Shown here piece by piece: positions 55,293 through 62,854 of a stretch of DNA of 64,000 nt. This DNA comes from Lachnospiraceae bacterium Marseille-Q4251. Its GTDB lineage: Bacteria > Bacillota > Clostridia > Lachnospirales > Lachnospiraceae. The position numbers were made by a program, and so were the translations under genes. Position 1 is the first letter of the stretch. Each line of letters starts with the position of its first letter. A model generated the notes under the pieces. That model was given only the letters and a program-made list of their open reading frames with translations, was not told where the DNA came from and searched no databases. The stretch lies in NCBI GenBank assembly GCA_018223435.1, contig JAGTTO010000001.1:1674001-1738000 (forward strand). Reading direction: 5' to 3'.

Positions 55293-56690
55293 ATGAGTAC
55301 AACCGAGAACACCGAAGAAAAAGAGCAGGACATCGTCGTTCAGGGTGTCCATAACTACAGCGCTGCCGAGACCTACTGCCGCCCCGAGGAGCCGATCCTT
55401 CAGGAGAAGCTGGAATGGTTCCAGGATCAGAAGCTGGCCCTCATGATGCACTGGGGTCTCTACTGTGAGCTGGGCATGGTTGCTTCCTGGGCTTTAAGCG
55501 ACAAGGATGCTGACTGGTCCCGCCACCAGGTCAACTGGACCGACGACGGAGAGACTTTCAAGAAACAGTATTTCGGTCTGAACAAATCCTTCAACCCCGT
55601 GCGTTTCCAGCCGGAGGAGTGGGCACAGATGGCTGAGGACTGCGGTTTCCGCTATCTTCTTCTGACCACGAAGCACCACGACGGTTTCTGTCTCTGGGAT
55701 ACCGCCTACACTGATTACAAAGTTACCGCTGAGGACTGCCCCTTCCACGAGAACGAGCATGCGGATATCGTAAAATCCATGTTCGACGCTTTCCGTGAGA
55801 AAGGCATCGGCATCGGCGCTTACTTCTCCAAAGCAGACTGGCACTGTCAGGATTACTGGAATCCGGAGCTTCGCAAAGACGGCCTGACTTCCCGCGGACC
55901 TTCCTATGATCCCAAGGATCATCCGGAAATGTGGAGCCGTTTCCAGGAGTTCACGAAGAATCAGGTTCTGGAGCTCTGCAAGAACTACGGAAAACTCGAT
56001 ATCCTCTGGTTCGACGCCGGCTGGGTATGCAAGGATAACGGCCAGGACATCGATCTCGGCGGCATCGTGGATGAAGCCAGAAAAATTCAGCCCTGGATTC
56101 TCTCCGTTGACCGTACCATCGGAGGCCCCTACGAGAACTATGTGACACCGGAGCTCTGCATTCCTGAGGAGCCCTTATTCGTGCCCTGGGAGAGCTGCCT
56201 GACTCTGGGCGCTGATTTCACCTACGAGTACGGCGACCGCTACAAAACTCCCCGTGAGCTGGTCAACCTCCTTGTGAACATCGTTGCCAAGGGCGGAAAT
56301 ATGGCCCTCAACGTAAGCCCGCAGCCCGACGGCCGTATTCCGGTTGACGCCAGAGAGAGCCTCTTTGGTTTCGGTCAGTGGATGAAGACCTACGGCGAGG
56401 CCATCTACGGAACCAGAATCTGTGCTCCGTACCAGAGCGGAAACCTGTCCTTCACTCAGAAGGGTGACAAGGTCTATGCGATCCGTCTCTATCCGGTAGC
56501 TCAGGAATCCGTGGAGTCCAGGATCTTCGTTCCCTACACCGGAAAGATCTCCGAGATCCATATGCTGGACAGCGGAAAAGAAGTTTCCTTCACCGAGACT
56601 GAGGGCGGCCTGACTCTGACCGTTCCCGCAGGATACCGCCAGGGTACCGCTCCGATCGCTCTTGTGTTTGAGATGAAAAAAGCAGAGTAA
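55293..56690 (+). CDS. GH29 alpha-L-fucosidase
   Basis: A 465-residue glycoside hydrolase family 29 enzyme. Landmarks are MMHWGLYCELGMVASWA, TTKHHDGFCLWDTAYTDYKV and the nucleophile Asp241 in LDILWFDAGW. No signal peptide, so it works on imported sugars. It would remove alpha-linked fucose from host-type glycans; GH29 mostly cuts alpha-1,3/1,4 but some members cut alpha-1,2 links. AAAGGAG precedes the ATG. It is monocistronic with its own promoter and terminator and stands divergent from the signalling genes. Confidence 0.92.
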   Translation: MSTTENTEEKEQDIVVQGVHNYSAAETYCRPEEPILQEKLEWFQDQKLALMMHWGLYCELGMVASWALSDKDADWSRHQVNWTDDGETFKKQYFGLNKSFNPVRFQPEEWAQMAEDCGFRYLLLTTKHHDGFCLWDTAYTDYKVTAEDCPFHENEHADIVKSMFDAFREKGIGIGAYFSKADWHCQDYWNPELRKDGLTSRGPSYDPKDHPEMWSRFQEFTKNQVLELCKNYGKLDILWFDAGWVCKDNGQDIDLGGIVDEARKIQPWILSVDRTIGGPYENYVTPELCIPEEPLFVPWESCLTLGADFTYEYGDRYKTPRELVNLLVNIVAKGGNMALNVSPQPDGRIPVDARESLFGFGQWMKTYGEAIYGTRICAPYQSGNLSFTQKGDKVYAIRLYPVAQESVESRIFVPYTGKISEIHMLDSGKEVSFTETEGGLTLTVPAGYRQGTAPIALVFEMKKAE

Positions 56691-56702
56691 TATATGGTAT
56701 GT

Positions 56703-56733
56703 AAAAATCCCGTCAAACTGACGGGATTTTTTT
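56703..56733 (+). terminator. Terminator after the fucosidase gene
   Basis: AATCCCGTCA (56706-56715) pairs exactly with TGACGGGATT (56719-56728), followed by T7. A family-2 repeat starts at the next base. Confidence 0.9.
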
Positions 56734-56877
56734 GTAACTATTCAGAGCCAAGCAGATTTTCAGGAAAAGTGTGAGTCATGCTTGCATGAACGAACACTTT
56801 TTTCTGGAAATCTATTTGGCGAGAAGCCACAATGAAATGAAGCGCAGCGGAATCGAGTTGAGGCTCTGAATAGTTAC
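56734..56877 (-). repeat. Long palindromic repeat family 2, copy B
   Basis: A 144-nt copy in inverse orientation to the one at 23101-23240, with the same GTAACTATTCAGAGCC ends and the TCATGCAAGCATGA tip. The central arm is less perfectly paired than in copy A. It starts immediately after the fucosidase terminator and its other end supplies the stop codon of the alpha-mannosidase. Confidence 0.9.
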
Positions 56878-59609
56878 CGGCGCAGGATCAGGGTCAGGAT
56901 CTCGTATGGGCGGAGGGTATGTTTGTAGGCGGAAATTTCGCCGGTGGATTCCGTTTCCGGGAGTCTTTCAAGCTCTTCCTCGATGACGTTGCTCAGGAAA
57001 GCTTTTTCTGCCCAGGCCGGCTTCGTCACAGTGAGGCGCTGGGGCTTATCGCTGTGGTTGACGAAACGGAGAACCAGATCGTTTTCTCCCTCGGGCGTCT
57101 TCTCGCTCTCTCTTGCCTTGAGGGCGGTGAGCTCGATTCCTTCTCCGCTCCAGCTGAGATTGCTGTATTCTGCGGGAAGGCTGCCTTTGTGGGCGTCGGT
57201 CACGACCGCCAGAAGGCTCGTCTGGAACTGGGCTCCCTCTTTGATCGTCTCATAGAGCTTTCCTTTTTCAAAAGGGTAAATTCCATAGCGGGCGGTATGG
57301 GTTCCCGGAAGCTGGGCCTTCGGCGTCGGGAACACGCCCCAGTCTCCCATCTCTCCCACAGCCCGAAGCAGGGTGATGGCGATGGCATTGTCCTCTTCCG
57401 GCAGGATCTCATACTCATAGAGGCCGAAGTTTGCAGCGAGAAGGCCGCCCTTCTCATCTTCCATAGCTGTGAAACGCTGCTGATGCTCACAGCCGCTGGG
57501 ATTTTTCCACTCGGCACTGTGATGATTGTTCCGTTTCACAAGCTCGAAGGGGCAGTCCGCGAAGTGCTGCTCCGTGGCAAGACCGGTGGGCAGAATCACC
57601 CGTACCCGGTGGTCTTTGGCCAGATTCTCGAAGGTAGTCTCGGCACTGACGCCTTTTCCGTTCTTCTCAAGGGAAAGCTTTGTGGTGAGAACGAGGGGAA
57701 CTGTTTTTTCACTGCGGCCTGCTTTTCTTCCGAAGAAGTCGCTGCAGCGTCGCCGCTCCTCAGCCAGGATCTCATCGGCGCTCTCCGGAATCTCGATGCG
57801 GCTCTCGATGCGGTAAACAGCCCGGTACGGCAGATCCTCCTCCAGCGTGATCTTCGCCGGAGTGCCCTTGGTCACAATGGGAGTCGTGTTTTTCGGCCGC
57901 ACATAGAGGTACTCGTTTCCGATGTCCCCGGTGTCCTCAAAATAGCCCAGCGGACCGTAGGTTCTGCCGGAATTTTTCTCCGTCAGGGTATAGGTGCCGT
58001 CTTTCAGAATTTCTACTTTGAGGAAGGCATTTTCCATCGTGTTTTCGCCGGTGACGAGGCTGGTCTTCTCTTTCGTCGGCGCGGCTTTCTTCAGCTGATA
58101 GAGGCGATGCCCCAGAGCCGGAACCTTCTCCGCCTCGAAGGTCACGCGAAGCTGTCTTGCCATGTAGGGCTCGCGGAAACGGTCGTCCGGCAGGAAGTAA
58201 CCAAAGTTCGCGCCCAGATCCTCCACCTTCGCCGGGATCTCGTTTCCATCGGCGTCTTTCAGGACAAATTCCGGAAGGGACAGAGCCTTCATCCGGTCGT
58301 AGCCATTCCAGATGAAACGGTCGTAATCCAGCTCATAGTCAAGAATGGCTTCCACGAGGCCGCTGCGCTCCCAGCCGCTGGGATTGAAGACAATAAAAGG
58401 AAGGCCTCCGGCGTTTTCCGTATCGATCTGATCTGCCAGATATTTCGCGCTCTCCTCCGTCACGGTCTCGGCCACCTGGCGGCTCTTGTCGAAACGGGTC
58501 TTCATCTCGTCGTTGACCGCGTCCACACTGCAGCCGCAGATGCTGTCATGAGGATGGTTCTGCATGAGCTTTTTCCAGCTGTAGCGCAGAAGATCCTCGG
58601 GATATTCCTTACCGGCCAGGGCTGCCAGAGCTGCCAGGGGCTCCGCCTCTTTTTCGAGGGCAGCCTCGCCCCGGCGGTTCTCTTTTTTCAATTCCACATG
58701 GGAGGAGCAGGTGTTTACCAGAGTCCAGAAGCCGTCGGTTTCCTGGCTCGTGAGCTCGCCGCGGACCGTGGAAAGACTGTTTGTGGGATTTTCTTCCAGA
58801 TCCTTTTCTACTGCCTGAACGTAGGTCTCAAAATCGGAATGGATAAAATCGATATCGGGATAGAGCTTCCGGGCCGTCTCGATGGCGTCTCCCAGATCCT
58901 TCTGCACAGGCTGATGGTCGCAGCCGTTCATGAAGAGAAGCTGGCTGGTTCCGGCAAAGCGCTTCGCCGCCTTGAAGCGCTGATCCCAGTATTCCTTCGC
59001 CTCCTCCGGCTCCACGGGAATCTCCGCCCCATTGTTGTACCAGTTGGCGAAGAGGATGCCCAGAAGGCCGCTGCCGTCCATGGACTCCCAGTTCATCTCG
59101 GAATAGGTAGATTCGTAAGCTCCGCCCTCTTTCGCTTCATTATTAAATCCCACAGGCTTCACGCCGCGACCGAAAGCCACCGCCTTCATACCGGCCTGCT
59201 TGAGAAGCTGGGGCATCTGACCTGCGTTTCCGAAGGCATCCGGGAAATAGCCCACCGGGCAGAGGCCGCCGAACTCTTTCGCCTCCCGCATGCCGGTGAG
59301 GAGGTTTCGCACGGCCGCCTCACCGCTGGTCAGGAACTCATCCTGAAGGATGTACCAGGGGCCCACATGGAAACGGCCTTCCTGCACATATTTTTTCAGT
59401 TTTTCCCGGTTCTCCGGGCGGATCTCCAGATAGTCGTCCAGAACGATGGTCTGCCCGTCCAGATGGAAATTCCGGTAACGCTCATCCTTTTCAAAAAGCT
59501 CCATGGCGTTATCCATCAGTTCGATGAGTTTGACTCTGTGTTTCTCAAAAGGTAAATACCACTCCCGGTCCCAGTGGGAATGAGAGATGATGTGTACGGT
59601 TGTCTTCAT
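56874..59609 (-). CDS. GH38 alpha-mannosidase
   Basis: A 911-residue alpha-mannosidase. The zinc site is HSHWDREW at the N-terminus, the nucleophile is Asp124 in GYFPDAFGNAGQMPQ, and the middle domain has NHPHDSICGCSVDAVNDEM. No signal peptide. It would trim alpha-mannose from imported N-glycan fragments or mannosides. ATG 59609 (GAGGATCAT upstream) was chosen; the open frame runs 90 codons further, but a promoter at 59718-59746 lies inside that stretch. The TAA stop is formed by the end of a family-2 repeat. Confidence 0.92.
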   Translation of the reverse strand: MKTTVHIISHSHWDREWYLPFEKHRVKLIELMDNAMELFEKDERYRNFHLDGQTIVLDDYLEIRPENREKLKKYVQEGRFHVGPWYILQDEFLTSGEAAVRNLLTGMREAKEFGGLCPVGYFPDAFGNAGQMPQLLKQAGMKAVAFGRGVKPVGFNNEAKEGGAYESTYSEMNWESMDGSGLLGILFANWYNNGAEIPVEPEEAKEYWDQRFKAAKRFAGTSQLLFMNGCDHQPVQKDLGDAIETARKLYPDIDFIHSDFETYVQAVEKDLEENPTNSLSTVRGELTSQETDGFWTLVNTCSSHVELKKENRRGEAALEKEAEPLAALAALAGKEYPEDLLRYSWKKLMQNHPHDSICGCSVDAVNDEMKTRFDKSRQVAETVTEESAKYLADQIDTENAGGLPFIVFNPSGWERSGLVEAILDYELDYDRFIWNGYDRMKALSLPEFVLKDADGNEIPAKVEDLGANFGYFLPDDRFREPYMARQLRVTFEAEKVPALGHRLYQLKKAAPTKEKTSLVTGENTMENAFLKVEILKDGTYTLTEKNSGRTYGPLGYFEDTGDIGNEYLYVRPKNTTPIVTKGTPAKITLEEDLPYRAVYRIESRIEIPESADEILAEERRRCSDFFGRKAGRSEKTVPLVLTTKLSLEKNGKGVSAETTFENLAKDHRVRVILPTGLATEQHFADCPFELVKRNNHHSAEWKNPSGCEHQQRFTAMEDEKGGLLAANFGLYEYEILPEEDNAIAITLLRAVGEMGDWGVFPTPKAQLPGTHTARYGIYPFEKGKLYETIKEGAQFQTSLLAVVTDAHKGSLPAEYSNLSWSGEGIELTALKARESEKTPEGENDLVLRFVNHSDKPQRLTVTKPAWAEKAFLSNVIEEELERLPETESTGEISAYKHTLRPYEILTLILRR

Positions 59610-59717
59610 ATGATCCTCGCTTTCCGTCCATCGTTTTTCCGGCGGCGTTATGATATTGGCAGTCCCTGCAAATCGTTTTAATACAAGGCCGCCTGTGCAA
59701 TTTCGCATCGTGCTGTC

Positions 59718-59746
59718 AGTGTAACACAGTTTTTGGTCTGCGTCAC
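59718..59746 (-). promoter_or_regulatory. Promoter of the alpha-mannosidase
   Basis: Minus strand: -35 GTGACG (59746-59741), 17-nt spacer, -10 TACACT (59723-59718). The leader is about 100 nt. Confidence 0.55.
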
Positions 59747-59877
59747 CCGGTTTTCTGAAGGAACTTTTCGCTCCTGCTTTCGGACAAAAAGTCTTATTTG
59801 CAGGACTCTCCGGCGCAATGCGATCCTGCTCGGATTTTTTTGTGTAACAAGTAATTCCAACGGATTTTCCTGTTAAC

Positions 59878-59924
59878 AAGAAAACCCCGGAACTGTAGCT
59901 TTCTCAGCCACAGTTCCGGGGTAT
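59878..59924 (-). terminator. Terminator after the P-loop kinase-like gene
   Basis: ACCCCGGAACTGT (59884-59896) pairs exactly with ACAGTTCCGGGGT (59910-59922), followed by UUUUC on the minus strand. Confidence 0.85.
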
Positions 59925-59941
59925 ATATTTTTTCAAATAAT

Positions 59942-60562
59942 TCAGCCTACCTGCTGAAGGGAATCCTCGTTCATGGTTTCATCCAGAATGGAAACACATT
60001 TCTTCATGGAATTCTCAAATTCTTTCTCATTGTTATTCTTGAAGATAATGAGGGAATCTTTGGCTCCCGGACGTTTGAGGTTCTCGGGAATCTCAAAGTT
60101 ACAGCCTGCGATGTACTCATCCCAGTGCTCCAGCTTCCAGGTATCTCTGTCAGAGTTTCTGTCGATCATGCGCTTATGAACGATCTCCGGAGAGGTCTCA
60201 ACCCAGACAACCACGAGGGTGGCGTTTTTCTCAGCGAGCTTTTTCTCCAGGCCTTTGATGTAGTCCATATCGCGGATCTCGCGGGTAAAGGGGGCATTGA
60301 TCAGCACTTTGTCCTCATAATCCAGAGCTTCCAGAGCCAGATCCACAACACAGTCATACTCGTAATCGCGGATGTTGTCCTCGAAGAACTGGCTGCTGCG
60401 GTTGTAGGGCTGATTCGCCACTTTGAAAATCTGCTTGGAAAGGGTGATGAGCGTATCTTTATCCAGATATACTACATGCTCCAGACGTGCTGCAAGTGCT
60501 TTTGAAATGTAAGTTTTTCCGCATGCGGGCGGAGAAGTAACCAGTATCAGTTTCTTAACCAT
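59942..60562 (-). CDS. P-loop kinase-like ATP-binding protein
   Basis: A 206-residue P-loop protein. Walker A is the N-terminal SPPACGKT, followed by VVYLDKDTL. An Arg-rich lid region (KRMIDRNSDRDTWKLEHWDEY) resembles small-molecule kinases of the gluconokinase/zeta-toxin-like group. The substrate is not evident; its position among glycosidase genes could suggest a sugar, by inference only. ATG 60562 follows AAGGAAGGA. It has a strong promoter and a long structured leader. Confidence 0.75.
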   Translation of the reverse strand: MVKKLILVTSPPACGKTYISKALAARLEHVVYLDKDTLITLSKQIFKVANQPYNRSSQFFEDNIRDYEYDCVVDLALEALDYEDKVLINAPFTREIRDMDYIKGLEKKLAEKNATLVVVWVETSPEIVHKRMIDRNSDRDTWKLEHWDEYIAGCNFEIPENLKRPGAKDSLIIFKNNNEKEFENSMKKCVSILDETMNEDSLQQVG

Positions 60563-60816
60563 TGTAATGTCCTTCCTTAGTAATAATAGCAATGCCCGTA
60601 GTCCTGCACCATGCTGCCGCTCTCTGGCACCGCAAATATATGTCAAGGCAGATACGCTAAGCCTTCCCGTGTCTGCCGCTTATCATGGTTATCGAACCGG
60701 AAGCTTCCAACTCAGGTTCCACCCTCCCCAGTGTAAACCTGTAGGCTCAAAAAAATCATCAGGAAATCGTTTTCCGAATTCCTGAATAATCTATTGTTCC
60801 CTGCTTCTTTTGTTCT
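60563..60816 (-). ncRNA. Structured leader or small RNA upstream of the kinase-like gene
   Basis: About 254 nt between a consensus promoter and the 60562 start. On the minus strand: an attenuator-like hairpin (TCAGGAA/TTCCTGA, 60785-60759, with inner TCG/CGA) followed by U7 at 60755-60749; CAGGTT/AACCTG (60741-60713); GGTTCGATAACC; and GGCAGA/TCTGCC (60677-60647). No ORF is convincing. It may be a riboswitch-like leader or a free-standing RNA; I cannot match it to a known family with certainty. Confidence 0.45.
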
Positions 60817-60822
60817 TGCTAT

Positions 60823-60851
60823 GTTATAGCACTTGATTTTTCCGCTGTCAA
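60823..60851 (-). promoter_or_regulatory. Strong consensus sigma-A promoter
   Basis: Minus strand: -35 TTGACA (60851-60846), exactly 17-nt spacer, -10 TATAAC (60828-60823). The -10 lies in a TGCTATAACATAGCA palindrome. It is among the best-matching promoters in the window. Confidence 0.8.
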
Positions 60852-60883
60852 GCAGAAGAAATGGATTTTTTGTTAAATTTTTG

Positions 60884-61069
60884 TTAATCTCGGGGTTCCG
60901 CCCCATATACCTGTCCCGCGGAGATTTTTTCCACGGTCTCCATGGAAACCCCTGTGATGGCAGAAATCTCCTCCAGCGAGTATTTCCCCGTTTTCATCAT
61001 GTATTCTACGATGGACTTTTCGCCCTGCTCCATTCCATTCTGAAAAATCATCTCCCCAAAACCTGTCAT
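60884..61069 (-). CDS. Small HTH-like protein or 3' remnant of an Rpn/PD-(D/E)XK-type gene
   Basis: A 61-residue ORF. The second half, SLEEISAITGVSMETVEKI, resembles the small C-terminal helix-turn-helix seen at the end of Rpn-type nuclease proteins, and EQGEKSIVEYMM resembles their linker. GGAAGGAGG stands at ideal distance before the ATG, so it is probably translated. The same frame stays open upstream for ~45 codons, which would also fit a gene that has lost its 5' part. Function unknown. Confidence 0.45.
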   Translation of the reverse strand: MTGFGEMIFQNGMEQGEKSIVEYMMKTGKYSLEEISAITGVSMETVEKISAGQVYGAEPRD

Positions 61070-61103
61070 TGTTTTTGCCTCCTTCCGAAAGGATTCTGAC
61101 CAC

Positions 61104-61405
61104 TGAATCTTTGAATAGCCTGCTATTTTCTCTACATCAGAAGTTTTCTGCTTCTGCTGTGCCGAGGAGGCTCTGCTTTTCTGCCTCAGAAGTCTCCTCT
61201 ATTTTTGTTTGTCTGTTCTCGCATTGGAAATTTCTAAGACTGCGAACGCAGCGAATAAAGAAATGAGAGTGTCTCACAAAGAAATGTTTAGAAATAAAAT
61301 GCTTATATATATCATAACATGTTTTTTGCAATTTTTCACGCAATTTTTTCAAAAAAAGACAGCCCGCCGCAAACTCATTCTTGCCGCAGGCTGTCTTTTT
61401 AAATT
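61104..61405. other. Intergenic region with no recognised gene
   Basis: This 302-nt gap contains the open upstream frame of the small ORF, an A/T-rich stretch (TTATATATATCATAACATG, 61303-61321) that may hold its promoter, and the terminator at 61351-61402. Nothing else is recognised. Confidence 0.5.
61351..61402. terminator. Terminator after the GH1 gene
   Basis: AAAGACAGCC (61355-61364) pairs exactly with GGCTGTCTTT (61389-61398), flanked by A7 and T5. Confidence 0.85.
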
Positions 61406-62770
61406 TTACAGAATCTCTCCGTTGGAAGCGATCACATTTTTATAGAAGAGACCGGAATCTTTCACGGTGCGTTTCTGGGTCTGGTAGTCTACATAGACCA
61501 TGCCGAAACGCTCGGAGTAGCCGTAGGCCCACTCAAAGTTGTCCATGAGGGACCAGGCAAAGTAACCGCGAAGGTCTACGCCGTCGGCGGCTGCTTTTTT
61601 GAACTCTCTTAAGTAGCGGTGCATGAAGTCCACACGGCTCGCGTCATGAACCTTTCCGTCCAGGGATACCCAGTCATGGGAGGACATGCCGTTCTCGGTC
61701 ACATAGAAAGGTTTCTGGTAACGCTCATAGAGGAATTTCGGAGCCCAGTAGAGAACTTCCGGAGTCACCGGCCACTGGATGGCGGTCTTCGGGAAGCCCG
61801 GATAACGGTCCACACGGACCGGATTGCCGTTTTCATCTGCCCGTACCGGTACGGCGTTGTACATGTTCTGTCCGTAGAAATCCAGCGGCTGGGAAATCAG
61901 CTCCAGATCCTTCTCCGCATTTTTCGGGAAATACTGGCCGAAGCTCTTCATGATATCCTCCGGATACTGGCCTAAGAAAACCGGATCGGCACAGAAGGCC
62001 ACATCCCAGCTTGCTGCACGGATATCTGCCTCGGGAAGGGAGAAGTTTGCTTTTCTCGCTGCCTCGATATCCTCCTTGGAATCGGTTGCCGGATAATAGA
62101 GGGCGCCGCAGGGAGCCATTCCGATTTCCACCGGGCGGACTGCTGCCTCACGGATGGCCTGTACGCCGCGACCATGAGCCTTCAGAACGTTGTGCCAGAT
62201 ACTGAAGTAATCATAAGGGCCAACTTTCAGTCCCGGTGCGTGCTCGCCGGTCACATAGCCCAGGCCGACGGTACACTGGGGCTCGTTGAAGGTGAAGAAA
62301 TGGCTGACACGGTCAGAAAAATGAGCGGCCATCAGCTTCGCATACTCATAGAACCATTCCGGAGACTGAGGATTCAGCCAGCCGCCTTTCTGATGAAGGG
62401 CGTAGGGAAGATCCCAGTGATAGAGAGTCATATAGGGCTCAATACCGTTCTCGATCAGGCAGTTTACGAGGTTATCGTAATAAGCGAGGCCTTTCTCATT
62501 GACTTTCCCGGTTCCTTCCGGCAGGATGCGGGCCCAGTTTACGGAAAAACGATAGGCTTTCAGGCCCAGCTCCTTCATGATGGCCACATCTTCTTTGTAG
62601 CGGTGATACTGGTCGCAGGCCACATCGCCTGTGTGGTGCTCATAGACATGACCATCCTCTTTGCAGAATACATCCCAGATATTCAGTCCCTTGCCGTCCT
62701 CGTAGGCGGCTCCTTCCACCTGATAGGAAGCGGTAGCCGCTCCCCATACAAAATCCTTTCTGAAGCTCAT
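61406..62770 (-). CDS. GH1 beta-glucosidase/beta-galactosidase
   Basis: A 454-residue family 1 enzyme. The acid/base is Glu163 in FTFNEPQC and the nucleophile Glu359 in FYVTENGMSSHD. WAYGYSERFGMVYVDYQTQKR near the C-terminus carries the Glu common in enzymes acting on unphosphorylated glucosides. No signal peptide. AAAGGAG precedes the ATG. It follows the GH2 beta-mannosidase-like gene after 84 nt, with only a short palindrome between. Confidence 0.93.
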   Translation of the reverse strand: MSFRKDFVWGAATASYQVEGAAYEDGKGLNIWDVFCKEDGHVYEHHTGDVACDQYHRYKEDVAIMKELGLKAYRFSVNWARILPEGTGKVNEKGLAYYDNLVNCLIENGIEPYMTLYHWDLPYALHQKGGWLNPQSPEWFYEYAKLMAAHFSDRVSHFFTFNEPQCTVGLGYVTGEHAPGLKVGPYDYFSIWHNVLKAHGRGVQAIREAAVRPVEIGMAPCGALYYPATDSKEDIEAARKANFSLPEADIRAASWDVAFCADPVFLGQYPEDIMKSFGQYFPKNAEKDLELISQPLDFYGQNMYNAVPVRADENGNPVRVDRYPGFPKTAIQWPVTPEVLYWAPKFLYERYQKPFYVTENGMSSHDWVSLDGKVHDASRVDFMHRYLREFKKAAADGVDLRGYFAWSLMDNFEWAYGYSERFGMVYVDYQTQKRTVKDSGLFYKNVIASNGEIL

Positions 62771-62823
62771 TTGTGTATGTCTCCTTTCTTATCCTGGACA
62801 GCTTTCTGTCCTCTTTTTCCGGA

Positions 62824-62841
62824 GTCAAAAGATCTTTTGAC
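62824..62841. repeat. Perfect palindrome resembling the end of repeat family 1
   Basis: GTCAAAAGATCTTTTGAC is an 18-bp perfect palindrome between the GH2 and GH1 genes, followed by CCCC as in the right end of the complete copy at 13694-13881. It may be a solo end or remnant; chance similarity is not excluded. Confidence 0.45.
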
Positions 62842-62854
62842 CCCAGCTTCTTTT

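Noticed and set aside
56919..59555. An 878-codon open frame opposite the alpha-mannosidase
   Set aside because: Antisense shadow of a well-supported GH38 gene; no ribosome site or recognisable domain.
59610..59879. In-frame 90-codon extension of the alpha-mannosidase
   Set aside because: A promoter (59718-59746) lies within it, the family starts at the HSHWDREW region, and ATG 59609 has a good ribosome site.
60677..60720. tRNA-like T-arm (GGTTCGATAACC) in the leader
   Set aside because: No acceptor stem, anticodon arm or D-arm can be formed around it.
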